DNA of 64,000 bases from Leptolyngbyaceae cyanobacterium (GCA_036703985.1 DATNQN010000029.1:1-64000), one strand, 5' to 3'. Shown: positions 16,915-25,713, numbered from the stretch's first letter. The notes: generated by a model from the letters alone, not told the origin. Translations and numbers: made by a program.

Positions 16915-17790
16915 CTAAAGTAGAAAAGTTTCGATCGCAGCTACCACTCCATCTTGTTCTACAGTAGGTGCCACCCAACGAGCGATCGCTTGCACTTGTG
17001 GCGGAGCGTTACCCATTGCCACGCTAATACCAGCGTATTCGAGCATTTCTACATCGTTGAAGTTATCGCCGACTGCCATTACGTTGCTGGCTTGCAGTCC
17101 TAAGATTTCTTCTGCTAAATAACGAACTGCCGTTCCTTTATTTACCCAAGGGTTAGTTGCTTCAAAAAAGGTGGCGACTGATGTGGTGAGATAAAGTTCA
17201 GCCGGGGTGTATTGCTGGCGCAGAGTCCCTAATAAACGCTCGATCGTATCCGTATCGTGGCACAAAGCAAGTATTTTAGTAGGTTCGTTATCCAACACTC
17301 GCCTCAAATCCCCAACTGGTAGGGGTTCGATTCCCGAACGTTCGGCATAAAGTAGGGTTTCTTTCGTTAATTCTCGCACGTAGAGTTGGTCGTTGATATA
17401 AAAATGGACGGAAAGCAGCGATCGCAATTCTGGTTTCTCGAAATAATCCAAAAGTTGCAATGCTAACGCCTTAGATACTGGCCAATGGCGATATACTTTT
17501 TCTGTCGCCGGATCTTTAATTAATGCTCCTTGATAAACGATCAGAGGCAGTTGACAGCCTAGTTCCTGATGAAAGCGTAACGCAGAACGATACATCCGAC
17601 CGGTGGCGATGGCAACTTTGATGCCTTTTGCGCGTACAGCTTGAATGGCTTTTTTGACTGGTTCCCCAATTTGATTTGATTCTCCTGCGATCGTACCGTC
17701 GATATCCAGCACCAACAATTGAATATTTTCAGCAGGTTTATCCGATCGCTCAGTATTTATATCCTGAGGAGTGGCAGATATCTCTTGCAT
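16915..17790 (-). CDS. Cof-type HAD-superfamily (IIB) phosphatase
   Basis: A 291-residue soluble hydrolase. Motif I is LDIDGTIAGE (catalytic Asp pair), motif II is in AIATGRMY, the conserved lysine is in NKGTAVRYLAEEI, and motif IV is VGDNFNDVEMLEYAG. The large C2B cap between them is usual for Cof/YidA-type enzymes, which remove phosphate from sugar phosphates, flavin or other small metabolites. The substrate cannot be predicted. A 25-residue N-terminal extension precedes the first strand. It stands alone, convergent with the preceding gene. Confidence 0.9.
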   Translation of the reverse strand: MQEISATPQDINTERSDKPAENIQLLVLDIDGTIAGESNQIGEPVKKAIQAVRAKGIKVAIATGRMYRSALRFHQELGCQLPLIVYQGALIKDPATEKVYRHWPVSKALALQLLDYFEKPELRSLLSVHFYINDQLYVRELTKETLLYAERSGIEPLPVGDLRRVLDNEPTKILALCHDTDTIERLLGTLRQQYTPAELYLTTSVATFFEATNPWVNKGTAVRYLAEEILGLQASNVMAVGDNFNDVEMLEYAGISVAMGNAPPQVQAIARWVAPTVEQDGVVAAIETFLL

Positions 17791-18411
17791 AGCCGCAGTA
17801 AGTTCTCCTGAAGTATCCCTGTCAAGATTAGCAGGCAGAGTTACCAGTTTAGATATACATCATACCTAAGGGGAAAACTTTTGTATAAGTGTATTTACGC
17901 TAATTTTCAGCCAAAAATAGTTTTTAGACAAAGAATATTCAAAAAATCCAGCTGACATTTGTGGGAAATACGGTTCTCATTGTTAAGCAGAGCCATCTAT
18001 TTTAGAAAAGATCTACAAAACTAACTTTTCAAGGGTGCTTTTGCTGCGACTGTTACTTGGGTGAGTGTAGCTGATTAAACTACATCGGTAAAACTTAGTA
18101 AAACAGCAATTTGCAAATTTTTTGGAAAAATAAAATAAATAAAAGCTTTATAATATTATTTTTTAATATAAAAAGCTGAAGTTCAACCATTGCAACAGCT
18201 AAGGCGTTACTAGCTGTAATTTTGGCAATGAATATGAAAATTAGACGAACATTTATATTTATTTGATTTTCATAATTATTGATAGGAGTGTAAAGAGTTG
18301 ATGAATTAGTCCCTGAAACCATAGACAAAGCCAAATCGATTAATTGATAATTGACATCAGATAAACCGAGACGCACTACAGACAAAATAAATTAGGTGAG
18401 GTTAGTTAGAT
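17791..18411. other. 620-base intergenic region, no gene seen
   Basis: AT-rich. One minus-strand ORF of 96 codons (18095-18385) has composition unlike a protein and no start signal. The right end should hold the promoter of the PEP-CTERM gene; AGGTGAGG lies about 15 bases before its ATG as ribosome-binding sequence. Confidence 0.5.
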
Positions 18412-19128
18412 ATGAAAAATAAATTTTTGGCTGGCTTAACAACTGCTGCTTTAGTTGCGATTTCAGTACCAGCACAAGCTGCCTCTTTATATAGTGGTGA
18501 AAGTTTTGGTACTAGCGGGATTAAGTTTATTGAAAATACCAAGGTAAACTTTAATTTTAACGAGTCTCATGGTGCTTATACCTCTTCTGTAAAAGTTTTT
18601 GAAGTTGGTGCTAATAACCAACTTACAATGGTTAAAAGCTTATTTAGCGAAACCAAACAATCGGATAATGGCAGTGCTAACGGTTGGTTGGGAAGTTGCG
18701 GAAATACGGTGTTAGTTTGCACGAACGATTTCGTTTTCGAGGCTAATAAAACCTACACTTTGGGGTTAGACAGCGGCAATAATGGTATCGTATATACAAC
18801 CACTGCATTGAATAATTTTGCTTCTGGTGGAACGCAACAAGCTGTATTTAATTCTTTTGGTTCCCTTGGCGCAGCAGATGGAACAACATATAGTGCAGCT
18901 AATCAAGCACAGTATCAGTCAGGCGATCCGTTTGCAAATGTACTGAAAATATCGTTTGACGATCGCGGTAACGGTAACGATAAGGATTTCCAAGATGTTA
19001 GCTTATGGGCTAGCGCATCGAGAGTCGCAAAAGAATCCGTACCCGAACCAACTACATTAGCCGGTCTAGCACTTGCAGGCGCAGCTATTACGGTTTCTCG
19101 TCGTCGTCGCACTCGGACGATCGGCTAA
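18412..19128 (+). CDS. Secreted PEP-CTERM protein
   Basis: A 238-residue exported protein. Residues 1-24 are a signal peptide (KFLAGLTTAALVAISVPAQA, cleaved after AQA). The body is rich in Ser, Asn and Gly and predicted mostly beta, with a CGNTVLVC pair of cysteines. The C-terminus has the full sorting signal: VPEPTTLAGLALAG, a hydrophobic helix, and the basic tail RRRRTR. Such proteins are processed by an exosortase and go to the cell surface or extracellular matrix. No exosortase gene is in the window. The function of the body is unknown. Confidence 0.9.
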   Translation: MKNKFLAGLTTAALVAISVPAQAASLYSGESFGTSGIKFIENTKVNFNFNESHGAYTSSVKVFEVGANNQLTMVKSLFSETKQSDNGSANGWLGSCGNTVLVCTNDFVFEANKTYTLGLDSGNNGIVYTTTALNNFASGGTQQAVFNSFGSLGAADGTTYSAANQAQYQSGDPFANVLKISFDDRGNGNDKDFQDVSLWASASRVAKESVPEPTTLAGLALAGAAITVSRRRRTRTIG

Positions 19129-19176
19129 TTAAATTTATCGATCGCATTCATTCACATAAGTAGAGTAGAGTTTAAA

Positions 19177-19205
19177 AAGCCGTTAGGTGAAATAGCCGAC
19201 GGCTT
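19177..19205 (+). terminator. Terminator of the PEP-CTERM gene
   Basis: AAGCCGT (19177-19183) pairs with ACGGCTT (19199-19205), followed by CTTTTTAT, about 50 bases after the stop codon. Confidence 0.75.
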
Positions 19206-19261
19206 CTTTTTATCATTGGAGTACAGGCACGATCGACCAGCCGATCGCTAAAATTGAGATT

Positions 19262-22200
19262 ATGTCTAACTCCACCTCTGCTTCCCCGGAAAATCTTCCC
19301 TCGATCGTCCTAGTTGATGGTCACTCGTTGGCGTTTCGTTCTTATTTTGCTTTCGCTAAAAGTCGCGATGGAGGTTTAAAAACCAAAAGCGGAATTCCTA
19401 CCAGCGTATGTTTTGGTTTTCTCAAGTCGTTGTTATCTGCGATCGAATCCCAACAACCAGCAGCAATGGCGATCGCATTTGACTTGGGATTACCGACTTT
19501 CCGCCATGAGGCAGATGACACTTATAAAGCCGATCGTCTAGAAACACCTGAAGACTTTATCACAGACTTGAAAAATCTTCACGAACTTTTAGACGGATTT
19601 AACTTAAAAATTGTCACCGCTGCTGGTTACGAAGCAGATGATGTGTTAGGAACCCTAGCAACGCAAGCAAGTGCAGCGGGTTATCGGGTGAAAATTATCA
19701 CTGGCGATCGCGATTTATTTCAATTAGTCGATACTAATAAAGGAATCAGCGTTCTCTATTTAGATAAATTTCAGCGGAGTGGTATCGGTTTTATCGATAT
19801 TGAACCCGAACAAGTCAAAGAAAGAATGGGAATTTCCCCAGAACAAGTAGTCGATTACAAAGCTCTCTGCGGTGATAGTTCGGATAATATCCCAGGCGTC
19901 AAAGGAATCGGAGATAAAACAGCAGTCAAACTACTCAACGATTACGGTTCACTCGATAATATTTATGCTTCATTAGACGAAATTAAAGGCGCAGTTAAAA
20001 CCAAACTAGAAACCGGAAAAGAAGAGGCTTACCACTCTCAGCATTTAGCCAAAATAGTTGTTGACGTTCCCCTCGATATTAACTTGGAAGACTGCCACCT
20101 GAAAGGTTTTGATGACAGTATTTTAGAACCGCTGTTAGAAAAGTTAGAATTTAAGTCATATTTAAAAAAGATTCAACAATTACAGCAAGCATTTGGCGGG
20201 GAAGTCAAAGAAAACCAACCAGAATCTACTAGTACGACTTCACTAGAAAAATTCGATGATTTTTCCGATAGCGAGGATTTATCATTTTTTAGTTTTGAAG
20301 AAACGGAAGCAGCGCAGAAACCATCGGATTCGTCAATCACACCTCTTATAATCGATACTGAAGATAAACTAAATGAATTAGTAAAAAAACTGAAAAAATG
20401 TACTGACGTAACAGTTGCTTGGGATACGGAAACCAGCGACTTAGAACCAAGAGATGCTGAATTAGTAGGAATTGGTTGCTGTTGGGGAACTAACCCAGAT
20501 GATATTGCTTATATTCCCATTCATCACAAAAAGGGAACGAACTTAGATAAAGCAAAGGTTTTAGACGCTTTACGTCCGATTTTAGAAAGCGACGAATATC
20601 CCAAAACATTACAAAATGCCAAATTCGATCGTTTGGTCTTGCGATGTCAGGGAATAAATTTAGCTGGCGTGGTATTTGAAACTATGTTAGCTAGTTACGT
20701 GCTAAATCCTGAAAACAGCCATAGTTTGAGCGATTTAACTCAAAGATATTTAGGATTAATAATTAAGAGTTATGGCGAAGTAGTACCGAAAGGTAAAACT
20801 ATCGCTGATGTTGATGCTACTGCGATCGCTCACTATTGCGGAATGCAAGTTTATGCCACATTTCAATTAGTTGGAAAATTGAAAGAAAAATTGCTAGAGG
20901 TTCCTAAACTGCACGAGTTACTGCTGAATGTGGAACAACCTTTAGAACCAGTTTTAGCAGAAATGGAGTATGTTGGAATTCGCATAGATGCAGCATATTT
21001 GAAAGAATTATCACAACAACTGGAAAAAGAATTGGCTGCGCTTGAACAGAAAGCCTATGAAGAGATACCTAGTAATCTTTTAAAAGCACATCTTGAAAAA
21101 ATATGGGAACAGGTGGAGCTTGATTTAACAGCAATTGAGCAAGAAAATTACAACACCGTAGCAAGTGATGTTTTAAAAACATATATAGAAGAAACACTAC
21201 AAAAAACGGATAAACTTGATTTAGAAGCAGTTAAACAGAAAGCATACGATACTATATCCAGTTCCATTTTAAAAGCTTACATCAAGAAATTATCTCCAAA
21301 GAAAGGAGCAGAATTAAATTCTATTAAGCAGAAAGTTTACAGCGCCGAGCCGCATTCAATTGTAAATTTGAATTCGCCTGCACAATTGAGTGAATTGTTG
21401 TTTGATATTCTCAACCTGAACCGTAAGAAATCTCGGAAAACCTCGACAGGGTTTTCTTCTACTGACGCCGCTACGCTGGAAAAGCTACAAGGAGATCACC
21501 CAATTATTGACACCCTTTTAGAGTACCGGACACTACATAAACTTTATTCTACATATGTAGAAGCAATTCCAAAACTGGTGCGTGCTGATACTAAGCGAGT
21601 GCATACAGATTTCAATCAGACTGTTACTGAAACTGGACGACTGTCCTCTTCTAATCCTAATTTACAGAATATTCCTATCGGCACCGAATTTAGTCGCCAA
21701 ATTCGTAAGGCATTTTTACCAGAAGATGGTTGGTTGTTAGCATCAGTAGATTATTCTCAAATTGAGTTAAGAATTTTAGCTCATTTAAGCCAAGAACCAG
21801 TGTTGGTAGAAGCTTATCAAAATAACGAAGATATCCACACCGTTACCGCAAGATTAGTATTTGATAAAGAGAATGTTAGTTCAGATGAGAGACGTTTAGC
21901 AAAAACAATTAACTTTGGGGTAATTTATGGGATGGGATCGCTGAGATTTTCGCGATCGACTGGCGTAGATAAGACAAGCGCCAATGAATTTATCAAGCGT
22001 TTTAACCAGCGATATCCAAAAGTTTTTGAATATTTGGAGAGAATGAAACGGGAAGCGATCGCAAATGGCTACGTAGAAACAATTTTTGGACGTCGCCGTT
22101 ATTTTAAGTTTGAAAGTCCTAGTTTGCGCGACCTTCTAGGTAGTAATCCGGATGATATCGATCTGGATCAACTAAAACGGATGAGTGCTAATGACGCGCA

Positions 22201-22468
22201 ACTTTTACGCGCTGCTGCTAATGCGCCGATCCAAGGTTCTAGCGCCGATATCATCAAAATTGCAATGGTAAAACTGCACGAAATTTTGCATAATTATCAG
22301 GCGCAATTGCTGTTGCAAGTACATGATGAATTGGTACTGGAAGTTCCGCCATCTGAGTGGGAAGAATTGCAAGTTAAAGTTCGAGAAACAATGGAAAATG
22401 CCGTGCAATTGAGTGTACCTTTGGTAGTCGATGTAAGTGCAGGTAAAAATTGGATGAAGGCGACGTAA
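19262..22468 (+). CDS. polA: DNA polymerase I with an unusual repeated insertion
   Basis: A 1068-residue replication and repair polymerase. Residues 1-310 are the 5'-3' exonuclease (VDGHSLAFRSYFAF; GDSSDNIPGVKGIGDKTA). Residues about 355-545 are the 3'-5' proofreading domain with the DTE motif intact (Asp388, Glu390). The polymerase domain follows, with motif A at DYSQIELR (Asp830), motif B KTINFGVIYG, and motif C VHDELVLE (Asp1022). About 93 residues are inserted in the thumb region as extra copies of a 31-32-residue unit. Without it the length would be near 975, close to other cyanobacterial PolA. Both exonucleases and the polymerase site look active. Confidence 0.96.
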   Translation: MSNSTSASPENLPSIVLVDGHSLAFRSYFAFAKSRDGGLKTKSGIPTSVCFGFLKSLLSAIESQQPAAMAIAFDLGLPTFRHEADDTYKADRLETPEDFITDLKNLHELLDGFNLKIVTAAGYEADDVLGTLATQASAAGYRVKIITGDRDLFQLVDTNKGISVLYLDKFQRSGIGFIDIEPEQVKERMGISPEQVVDYKALCGDSSDNIPGVKGIGDKTAVKLLNDYGSLDNIYASLDEIKGAVKTKLETGKEEAYHSQHLAKIVVDVPLDINLEDCHLKGFDDSILEPLLEKLEFKSYLKKIQQLQQAFGGEVKENQPESTSTTSLEKFDDFSDSEDLSFFSFEETEAAQKPSDSSITPLIIDTEDKLNELVKKLKKCTDVTVAWDTETSDLEPRDAELVGIGCCWGTNPDDIAYIPIHHKKGTNLDKAKVLDALRPILESDEYPKTLQNAKFDRLVLRCQGINLAGVVFETMLASYVLNPENSHSLSDLTQRYLGLIIKSYGEVVPKGKTIADVDATAIAHYCGMQVYATFQLVGKLKEKLLEVPKLHELLLNVEQPLEPVLAEMEYVGIRIDAAYLKELSQQLEKELAALEQKAYEEIPSNLLKAHLEKIWEQVELDLTAIEQENYNTVASDVLKTYIEETLQKTDKLDLEAVKQKAYDTISSSILKAYIKKLSPKKGAELNSIKQKVYSAEPHSIVNLNSPAQLSELLFDILNLNRKKSRKTSTGFSSTDAATLEKLQGDHPIIDTLLEYRTLHKLYSTYVEAIPKLVRADTKRVHTDFNQTVTETGRLSSSNPNLQNIPIGTEFSRQIRKAFLPEDGWLLASVDYSQIELRILAHLSQEPVLVEAYQNNEDIHTVTARLVFDKENVSSDERRLAKTINFGVIYGMGSLRFSRSTGVDKTSANEFIKRFNQRYPKVFEYLERMKREAIANGYVETIFGRRRYFKFESPSLRDLLGSNPDDIDLDQLKRMSANDAQLLRAAANAPIQGSSADIIKIAMVKLHEILHNYQAQLLLQVHDELVLEVPPSEWEELQVKVRETMENAVQLSVPLVVDVSAGKNWMKAT
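21020..21360 (+). repeat. Four degenerate 31-32-residue repeats inside polA
   Basis: Anchor words LEQKAYEE (21041), IEQENYNT (21134), VKQKAYDT (21230) and IKQKVYSA (21323) recur every 93, 96 and 93 bases, each followed by a helix like NLLKAHLEKI, DVLKTYIEET or SILKAYIKKL. The first and last half-units join the normal PolA thumb (EKELAALEQ before, VNLNSPAQLSELLF after), so the extra units look like in-frame duplications that have since diverged. Confidence 0.8.
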
Positions 22469-22482
22469 AATATTTTCTAACT

Positions 22483-22618
22483 ATGCCAACTGTACTATGA
22501 AAAGATGATTTTAATATACGTATCTACCTTAACGATCGTTTACCATCTCATGATTGCTCATCAAATAGAATTAATTGCCAAATGGAGAGAAATTCATGGA
22601 GAATCAACAACTGAGTGA
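22483..22618 (+). pseudogene. Remnant of a DUF4160 gene
   Basis: The frame at 22483 reads MPTVL, a stop, then KDDFNIRIYLNDRLPSHD, which resembles the N-terminus of DUF4160 proteins (MPTVL...IRIY-ND--PPH). After an apparent deletion the next frame reads HQIELIAKWREIHGE and stops at 22618, like the family's C-terminus. The middle is missing. It directly precedes and overlaps the start of a DUF2442 gene, the usual partner, which supports the reading. Too decayed to make a protein. Confidence 0.55.
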
Positions 22619-22969
22619 AGAAAATTTAAAAGAAGAGATTGCTCAAGCAAGAGCAGCAGCAGTAATGGCAGATCTTTCGGAACCACGCGCTAAATCTGCT
22701 TACTACGATCGCAATTGCGATCGCATAGTAATTGAACTAAAAAATGGAGCAACTTTTCTTCAACTTTTCTTTTTCCCCCGCAACTAGTGGAGGGATTGAC
22801 GGAAGCATCCGCAGAGAATTTAGCGCTAGTAGAAATTACACCTTCTGGTGAAGGTTTGCACTGGGAAACACTTGATGTAGATTTGAGTATTCCATATTTG
22901 ATGGTAGGTATATTTGGCACTAAATTATGGATGAAAAAGCAGTCAATCATTGCACAAAAAGCTGGTTAG
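22596..22969 (+). pseudogene. DUF2442 gene broken by an 11-base tandem duplication
   Basis: The first part from ATG 22596 reads MENQQLSEENLKEEIAQA and reaches IVIELKNGATF, then runs to a stop at 22787. The rest, in another frame, has the DUF2442 core (LVEITPSGEGLHWETLDVDL, GIFGTKLWM). The break is an exact repeat of CAACTTTTCTT at 22750-22760 and 22761-22771. Removing one copy restores one frame through NGATFLFPPQLVEGLTEA. DUF2442 proteins are small and often paired with DUF4160 in modules thought to act like toxin-antitoxin pairs. The lesion looks recent, since both halves are otherwise well kept. Confidence 0.85.
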
Positions 22970-23069
22970 ATAAGAATTGAGTAAGTTGATGAAAAGTAGC
23001 GATCGCGCTTATTTCGTTACTTGCCTGAAATAATGTACCATAAAATAAAGTTAGCACCAGAATTTACTT

Positions 23070-23369
23070 ATGGATACGCTGCGGAAATTAGAAATTCTCA
23101 AAGATACTTATTTTGACAAAGTACAGCTAAATCAAATTGTCGATAAACTATTAGATATTGCTCTTAGCCAACATCGGCAAAAGTTAGAAAAATACGAACA
23201 TGACATGAATGAATTCGAGCAACGCTATGGCATAGAATCGGCTATTTTTTATCAACGTTTTCAAGCTGGGCAGTTAGGTGATGATATTGATTTTTTTGAG
23301 TGGTCTGCTTTATACGAACTAAAAGAAGACCTTTTGAAAAAAATTGATAAATTGGAGCAAGCCGCGTGA
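23070..23369 (+). CDS. Small helical protein, probable antitoxin partner of TumE-like protein
   Basis: A 99-residue, charged, mostly helical protein with no motif I recognise. Its stop overlaps the next start by four bases (GTGA), a tight coupling usual for toxin-antitoxin pairs, and the next gene is TumE-like. The N-terminal half (LNQIVDKLLDIALSQHRQKL) could be a helix-based binding segment. Antitoxin role is inferred from position only. Start ATG 23070 has a weak ribosome-binding sequence. Confidence 0.7.
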   Translation: MDTLRKLEILKDTYFDKVQLNQIVDKLLDIALSQHRQKLEKYEHDMNEFEQRYGIESAIFYQRFQAGQLGDDIDFFEWSALYELKEDLLKKIDKLEQAA

Positions 23370-23752
23370 CAGATGCCAATGATTATCTAACTCATATCAG
23401 AACATTGATTGTGTTGAATCCACAAGTAGTACATTCGACTATAGTGCGTGAAGAAGCACAAGGTGATCGCGGATTATTACGTTATAGACTTACGCTTAAG
23501 GACGGTAGCTTTATAGAATTATTTGAGTTTTTTATCCTCACTTCAAAAGAAATACAAGTTACGAAATATCGTTTTCATTGGCAAAATGCTAATGGTCAGT
23601 TACATAAGCGTTGGGATAATGCACCACATCATCCGGAAATAGCTACATATCCGTATCATATTCATGATGGTGCAGAAGAAAATGTATTACCTTATGAAGC
23701 AATGAACGTTGAAAAAGTCCTTTCAGTTATTTCTATAGAAATAACTAACTAG
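23366..23752 (+). CDS. TumE-type (DUF6516) toxin-like protein
   Basis: A 128-residue protein with the DUF6516/TumE pattern: a predicted beta-rich middle (GDRGLLRYRLTLKDGSFIEL), then YRFHWQNANGQLHKRWDNAP followed by HHPEIATYPYHIHDG with many conserved His, Trp and Asp residues, and a C-terminal VEKVLSVISIEI. The family is annotated as the toxin of a TumE-TumA toxin-antitoxin system; the biochemical activity is not known to me. The start is GTG, overlapping the upstream gene by four bases. It lies just after two decayed small genes, in what looks like a hot spot for such modules. Confidence 0.75.
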   Translation: MTDANDYLTHIRTLIVLNPQVVHSTIVREEAQGDRGLLRYRLTLKDGSFIELFEFFILTSKEIQVTKYRFHWQNANGQLHKRWDNAPHHPEIATYPYHIHDGAEENVLPYEAMNVEKVLSVISIEITN

Positions 23753-23772
23753 AGTAACTTACTTGATTAATC

Positions 23773-24648
23773 TTACAGCTTTCCTCGTAACGCCTTTAAC
23801 TCTTCTCTTAAAGACAACGGCTGATATCCCAAACTAAAAGCTTTTGCGCTATCCAAAGAAACATCACTCGGTCTTGGTGCAGCCATTGGCACATCTTTCT
23901 GCAAACATCCTTTTAAATTTTCTTTAGGAAGTTCCAGCGTATCTGCCATTAAACAACCAAAATAATAACGGGAAATTCGCTCTTTTCCTCCTAAATGAAT
24001 AATTCCTTCCACTTTTTCTAAAGCTAATAGTAATCCGGTAGCAGCAGTGTTTCCACTAACAGGTGTGCGGAATTCATCGGTAAATAAACTTAGTTCTTTT
24101 CCTTCTCTCAAAGTTTTGATAAACGGTTGAATAAAACTACTTGCACCAATTGGCGCAATGCCAAACATTAACGGCATTCGGCAAATAGCAGTTTTCGGGT
24201 AACGTTCTAGCATACCTCGTTCAGCCATCACTTTTTGTTCGCCGTAAATGCTGATGGGAGATACGGGATCTGTTTCTCGATAGGGAGGATTTAAACCATT
24301 GAAAACTAAGTCAGTGGAAGTGAAAGCGCAAGGAATAGAATAATCGGAACATATCCCGGCGATGTTCAAAGAAGTTGTGACATTAATTAATGATGATTCT
24401 TCTGGATTTTTTTGACAAAAATTGGGGTTAGATTGAGCGGCGGTGTGAATAACTGCGTTTGGCTGAATTTCCTCAAATAGCTGTTTGAGTTCTTGAAAAT
24501 TTCTCAAGTCAGTTTTAATCAACTTTACGCCAGAAATATCAACGGTTTTGGAAAAATAAGTTCCATAAACTTCCCATTCTTGTTGAGCGATTTGGCAAAG
24601 GTTCCAGCCTAAAAAACCGCTAGATCCGGTAACTAAAAGTTTTTTCAT
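23773..24648 (-). CDS. RmlD-like NAD(P)-dependent sugar-nucleotide reductase (extended SDR)
   Basis: A 291-residue Rossmann enzyme starting KKLLVTGSSGFLGWNL (dinucleotide-binding glycine motif). STDLVFNGLNPPYRETDPVSP is the typical RmlD region, and the catalytic Tyr and Lys are in YGEQK. Members reduce dTDP-4-dehydrorhamnose or act on related sugar or polyamine substrates. No other rhamnose genes (rmlA, B, C) are nearby, so the substrate is open. It is a single gene facing the TumE operon. Confidence 0.85.
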   Translation of the reverse strand: MKKLLVTGSSGFLGWNLCQIAQQEWEVYGTYFSKTVDISGVKLIKTDLRNFQELKQLFEEIQPNAVIHTAAQSNPNFCQKNPEESSLINVTTSLNIAGICSDYSIPCAFTSTDLVFNGLNPPYRETDPVSPISIYGEQKVMAERGMLERYPKTAICRMPLMFGIAPIGASSFIQPFIKTLREGKELSLFTDEFRTPVSGNTAATGLLLALEKVEGIIHLGGKERISRYYFGCLMADTLELPKENLKGCLQKDVPMAAPRPSDVSLDSAKAFSLGYQPLSLREELKALRGKL

Positions 24649-24784
24649 TTGGTTAATGGCTAAGTATGGTAGTAATATTAATTATCCATCTTTCGGAACC
24701 GTGTCACAATAGGAATAGGTGCTGCGAAACCTTTTCATTGCTTTTGCGATCGACTTAAATAGAAAATAGCAAATTTAAAATGTT

Positions 24785-25351
24785 ATGGCTTTAAGGAACT
24801 TAATCAAAACCTCTCTGAAATGTGTTGGTATTGGCGTTTTGATTCTTAGCTTAACCGGATGTCCGATTCGTTGGGGACAAAATACTTATTTAGTTAAGCG
24901 AGTTAGCGATGGAGATACGCTGAGTTTAGCAGATGGGAAGGGAGAGAAGTTTACAGTGCGCTTTGCTTGCGTGGATGCGCCGGAAATTGCCCATTCTCAA
25001 GCGGAAAAGCAAAGTAGAAAAATTATCGATAAGAATCAATACAATTGGGGAATCAAAGCACAAAGTCGGGTGCAGCAGTTGGTGAAACAGGGAGGCGATC
25101 GCGTTCAATTAACAATCACGGATACCGACCAATATAAACGTAAAATCGCTGAAGTACGTTTGCCTAACGGTACTTTTATCCAAGAAATTTTAATTAGGGA
25201 AGGGCTGGCAATGGTATATCAACCTTACCTAAAAAACTGTCCCAGTGCGGCTTTGATTGAGAAAGCAGAAGCGGAAGCAAAGAAGAGTAGTAAGGGAATT
25301 TGGAACGATCCAAAATTTGTACCACCTTGGCAATATCGTCGTACTAAATGA
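24785..25351 (+). CDS. Thermonuclease-family (SNase-like) lipoprotein
   Basis: A 188-residue protein. The N-terminus is a lipoprotein signal (KCVGIGVLILSLTGC, lipobox LTGC), so it is probably tethered outside the cytoplasmic membrane. The SNase fold follows: VKRVSDGDTLSL, VRFACVDAPEIAHS with the catalytic Arg and acidic residues, then QYKRKIAEV carrying the second catalytic Arg, and GLAMVYQPY. It likely degrades nucleic acids outside the cell with calcium. Its stop codon falls in a short heptamer repeat (25349-25367). Confidence 0.9.
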   Translation: MALRNLIKTSLKCVGIGVLILSLTGCPIRWGQNTYLVKRVSDGDTLSLADGKGEKFTVRFACVDAPEIAHSQAEKQSRKIIDKNQYNWGIKAQSRVQQLVKQGGDRVQLTITDTDQYKRKIAEVRLPNGTFIQEILIREGLAMVYQPYLKNCPSAALIEKAEAEAKKSSKGIWNDPKFVPPWQYRRTK

Positions 25352-25367
25352 AGGATGAAGGATGAAG
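25349..25367. repeat. Short tandem heptamer repeat (TGAAGGA)
   Basis: TGAAGGA at 25349 and 25356 and a partial third copy. The first copy supplies the stop codon of the nuclease gene. Related words end the PfkB gene near 34100. Confidence 0.7.
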
Positions 25368-25385
25368 TAAAAAATTTTTACTGAT

Positions 25386-25706
25386 TTACCAATCTTTTGA
25401 CCCACTTTCTACCCATTCTTTGGTAGTTTCTTGGTTATCATCCTCAATATCTTCTTCTAAATCGTCGTCTGTTTCTCGATCGTCCTTTTGCTGATTAGCC
25501 CCATTTAGGATGGGAATTGCGATCGCGCCGCCAACTACTCCCACCCCAGCACTAAATGCTAATACTATCCCTGTTGGTAATTGTATTGACCGAAAAGTCA
25601 GAAATTTCAATGATACCGCTTTGCCATTTTGTGCGGATAGAATAGCAATTCCGACAATCCAAGTGGCTGTGATTAGGGAAGTAATCAGACTGGCGATCGT
25701 TTTCAT
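25386..25706 (-). CDS. LapA-domain (DUF1049) small membrane protein
   Basis: A 106-residue protein with two membrane helices: ITATWIVGIAILSAQNGKAVSLKF, in which AQN is the usual LapA signature, and LPTGIVLAFSAGVGVVGGAIAI. A strongly acidic tail of about 35 residues follows. In other bacteria LapA-type proteins act in envelope or lipopolysaccharide assembly; the cyanobacterial role is unknown. A G-rich repeat stands just upstream of its start. Confidence 0.75.
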   Translation of the reverse strand: MKTIASLITSLITATWIVGIAILSAQNGKAVSLKFLTFRSIQLPTGIVLAFSAGVGVVGGAIAIPILNGANQQKDDRETDDDLEEDIEDDNQETTKEWVESGSKDW

Positions 25707-25713
25707 ATAGCTA

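Noticed and set aside
17324-17334. GGTTCGATTCC, the T-loop sequence of a tRNA
   Set aside because: It lies inside the HAD phosphatase gene, and no acceptor, D or anticodon stem can be formed around it.
18095-18385. 96-codon minus-strand ORF in the long gap before the PEP-CTERM gene
   Set aside because: Very AT-rich, full of Ile/Asn/Lys/Phe, no recognisable start or family; likely chance.
23773-24648. dTDP-rhamnose biosynthesis operon
   Set aside because: Only an RmlD-like reductase is present; no rmlA, rmlB or rmlC in the window.
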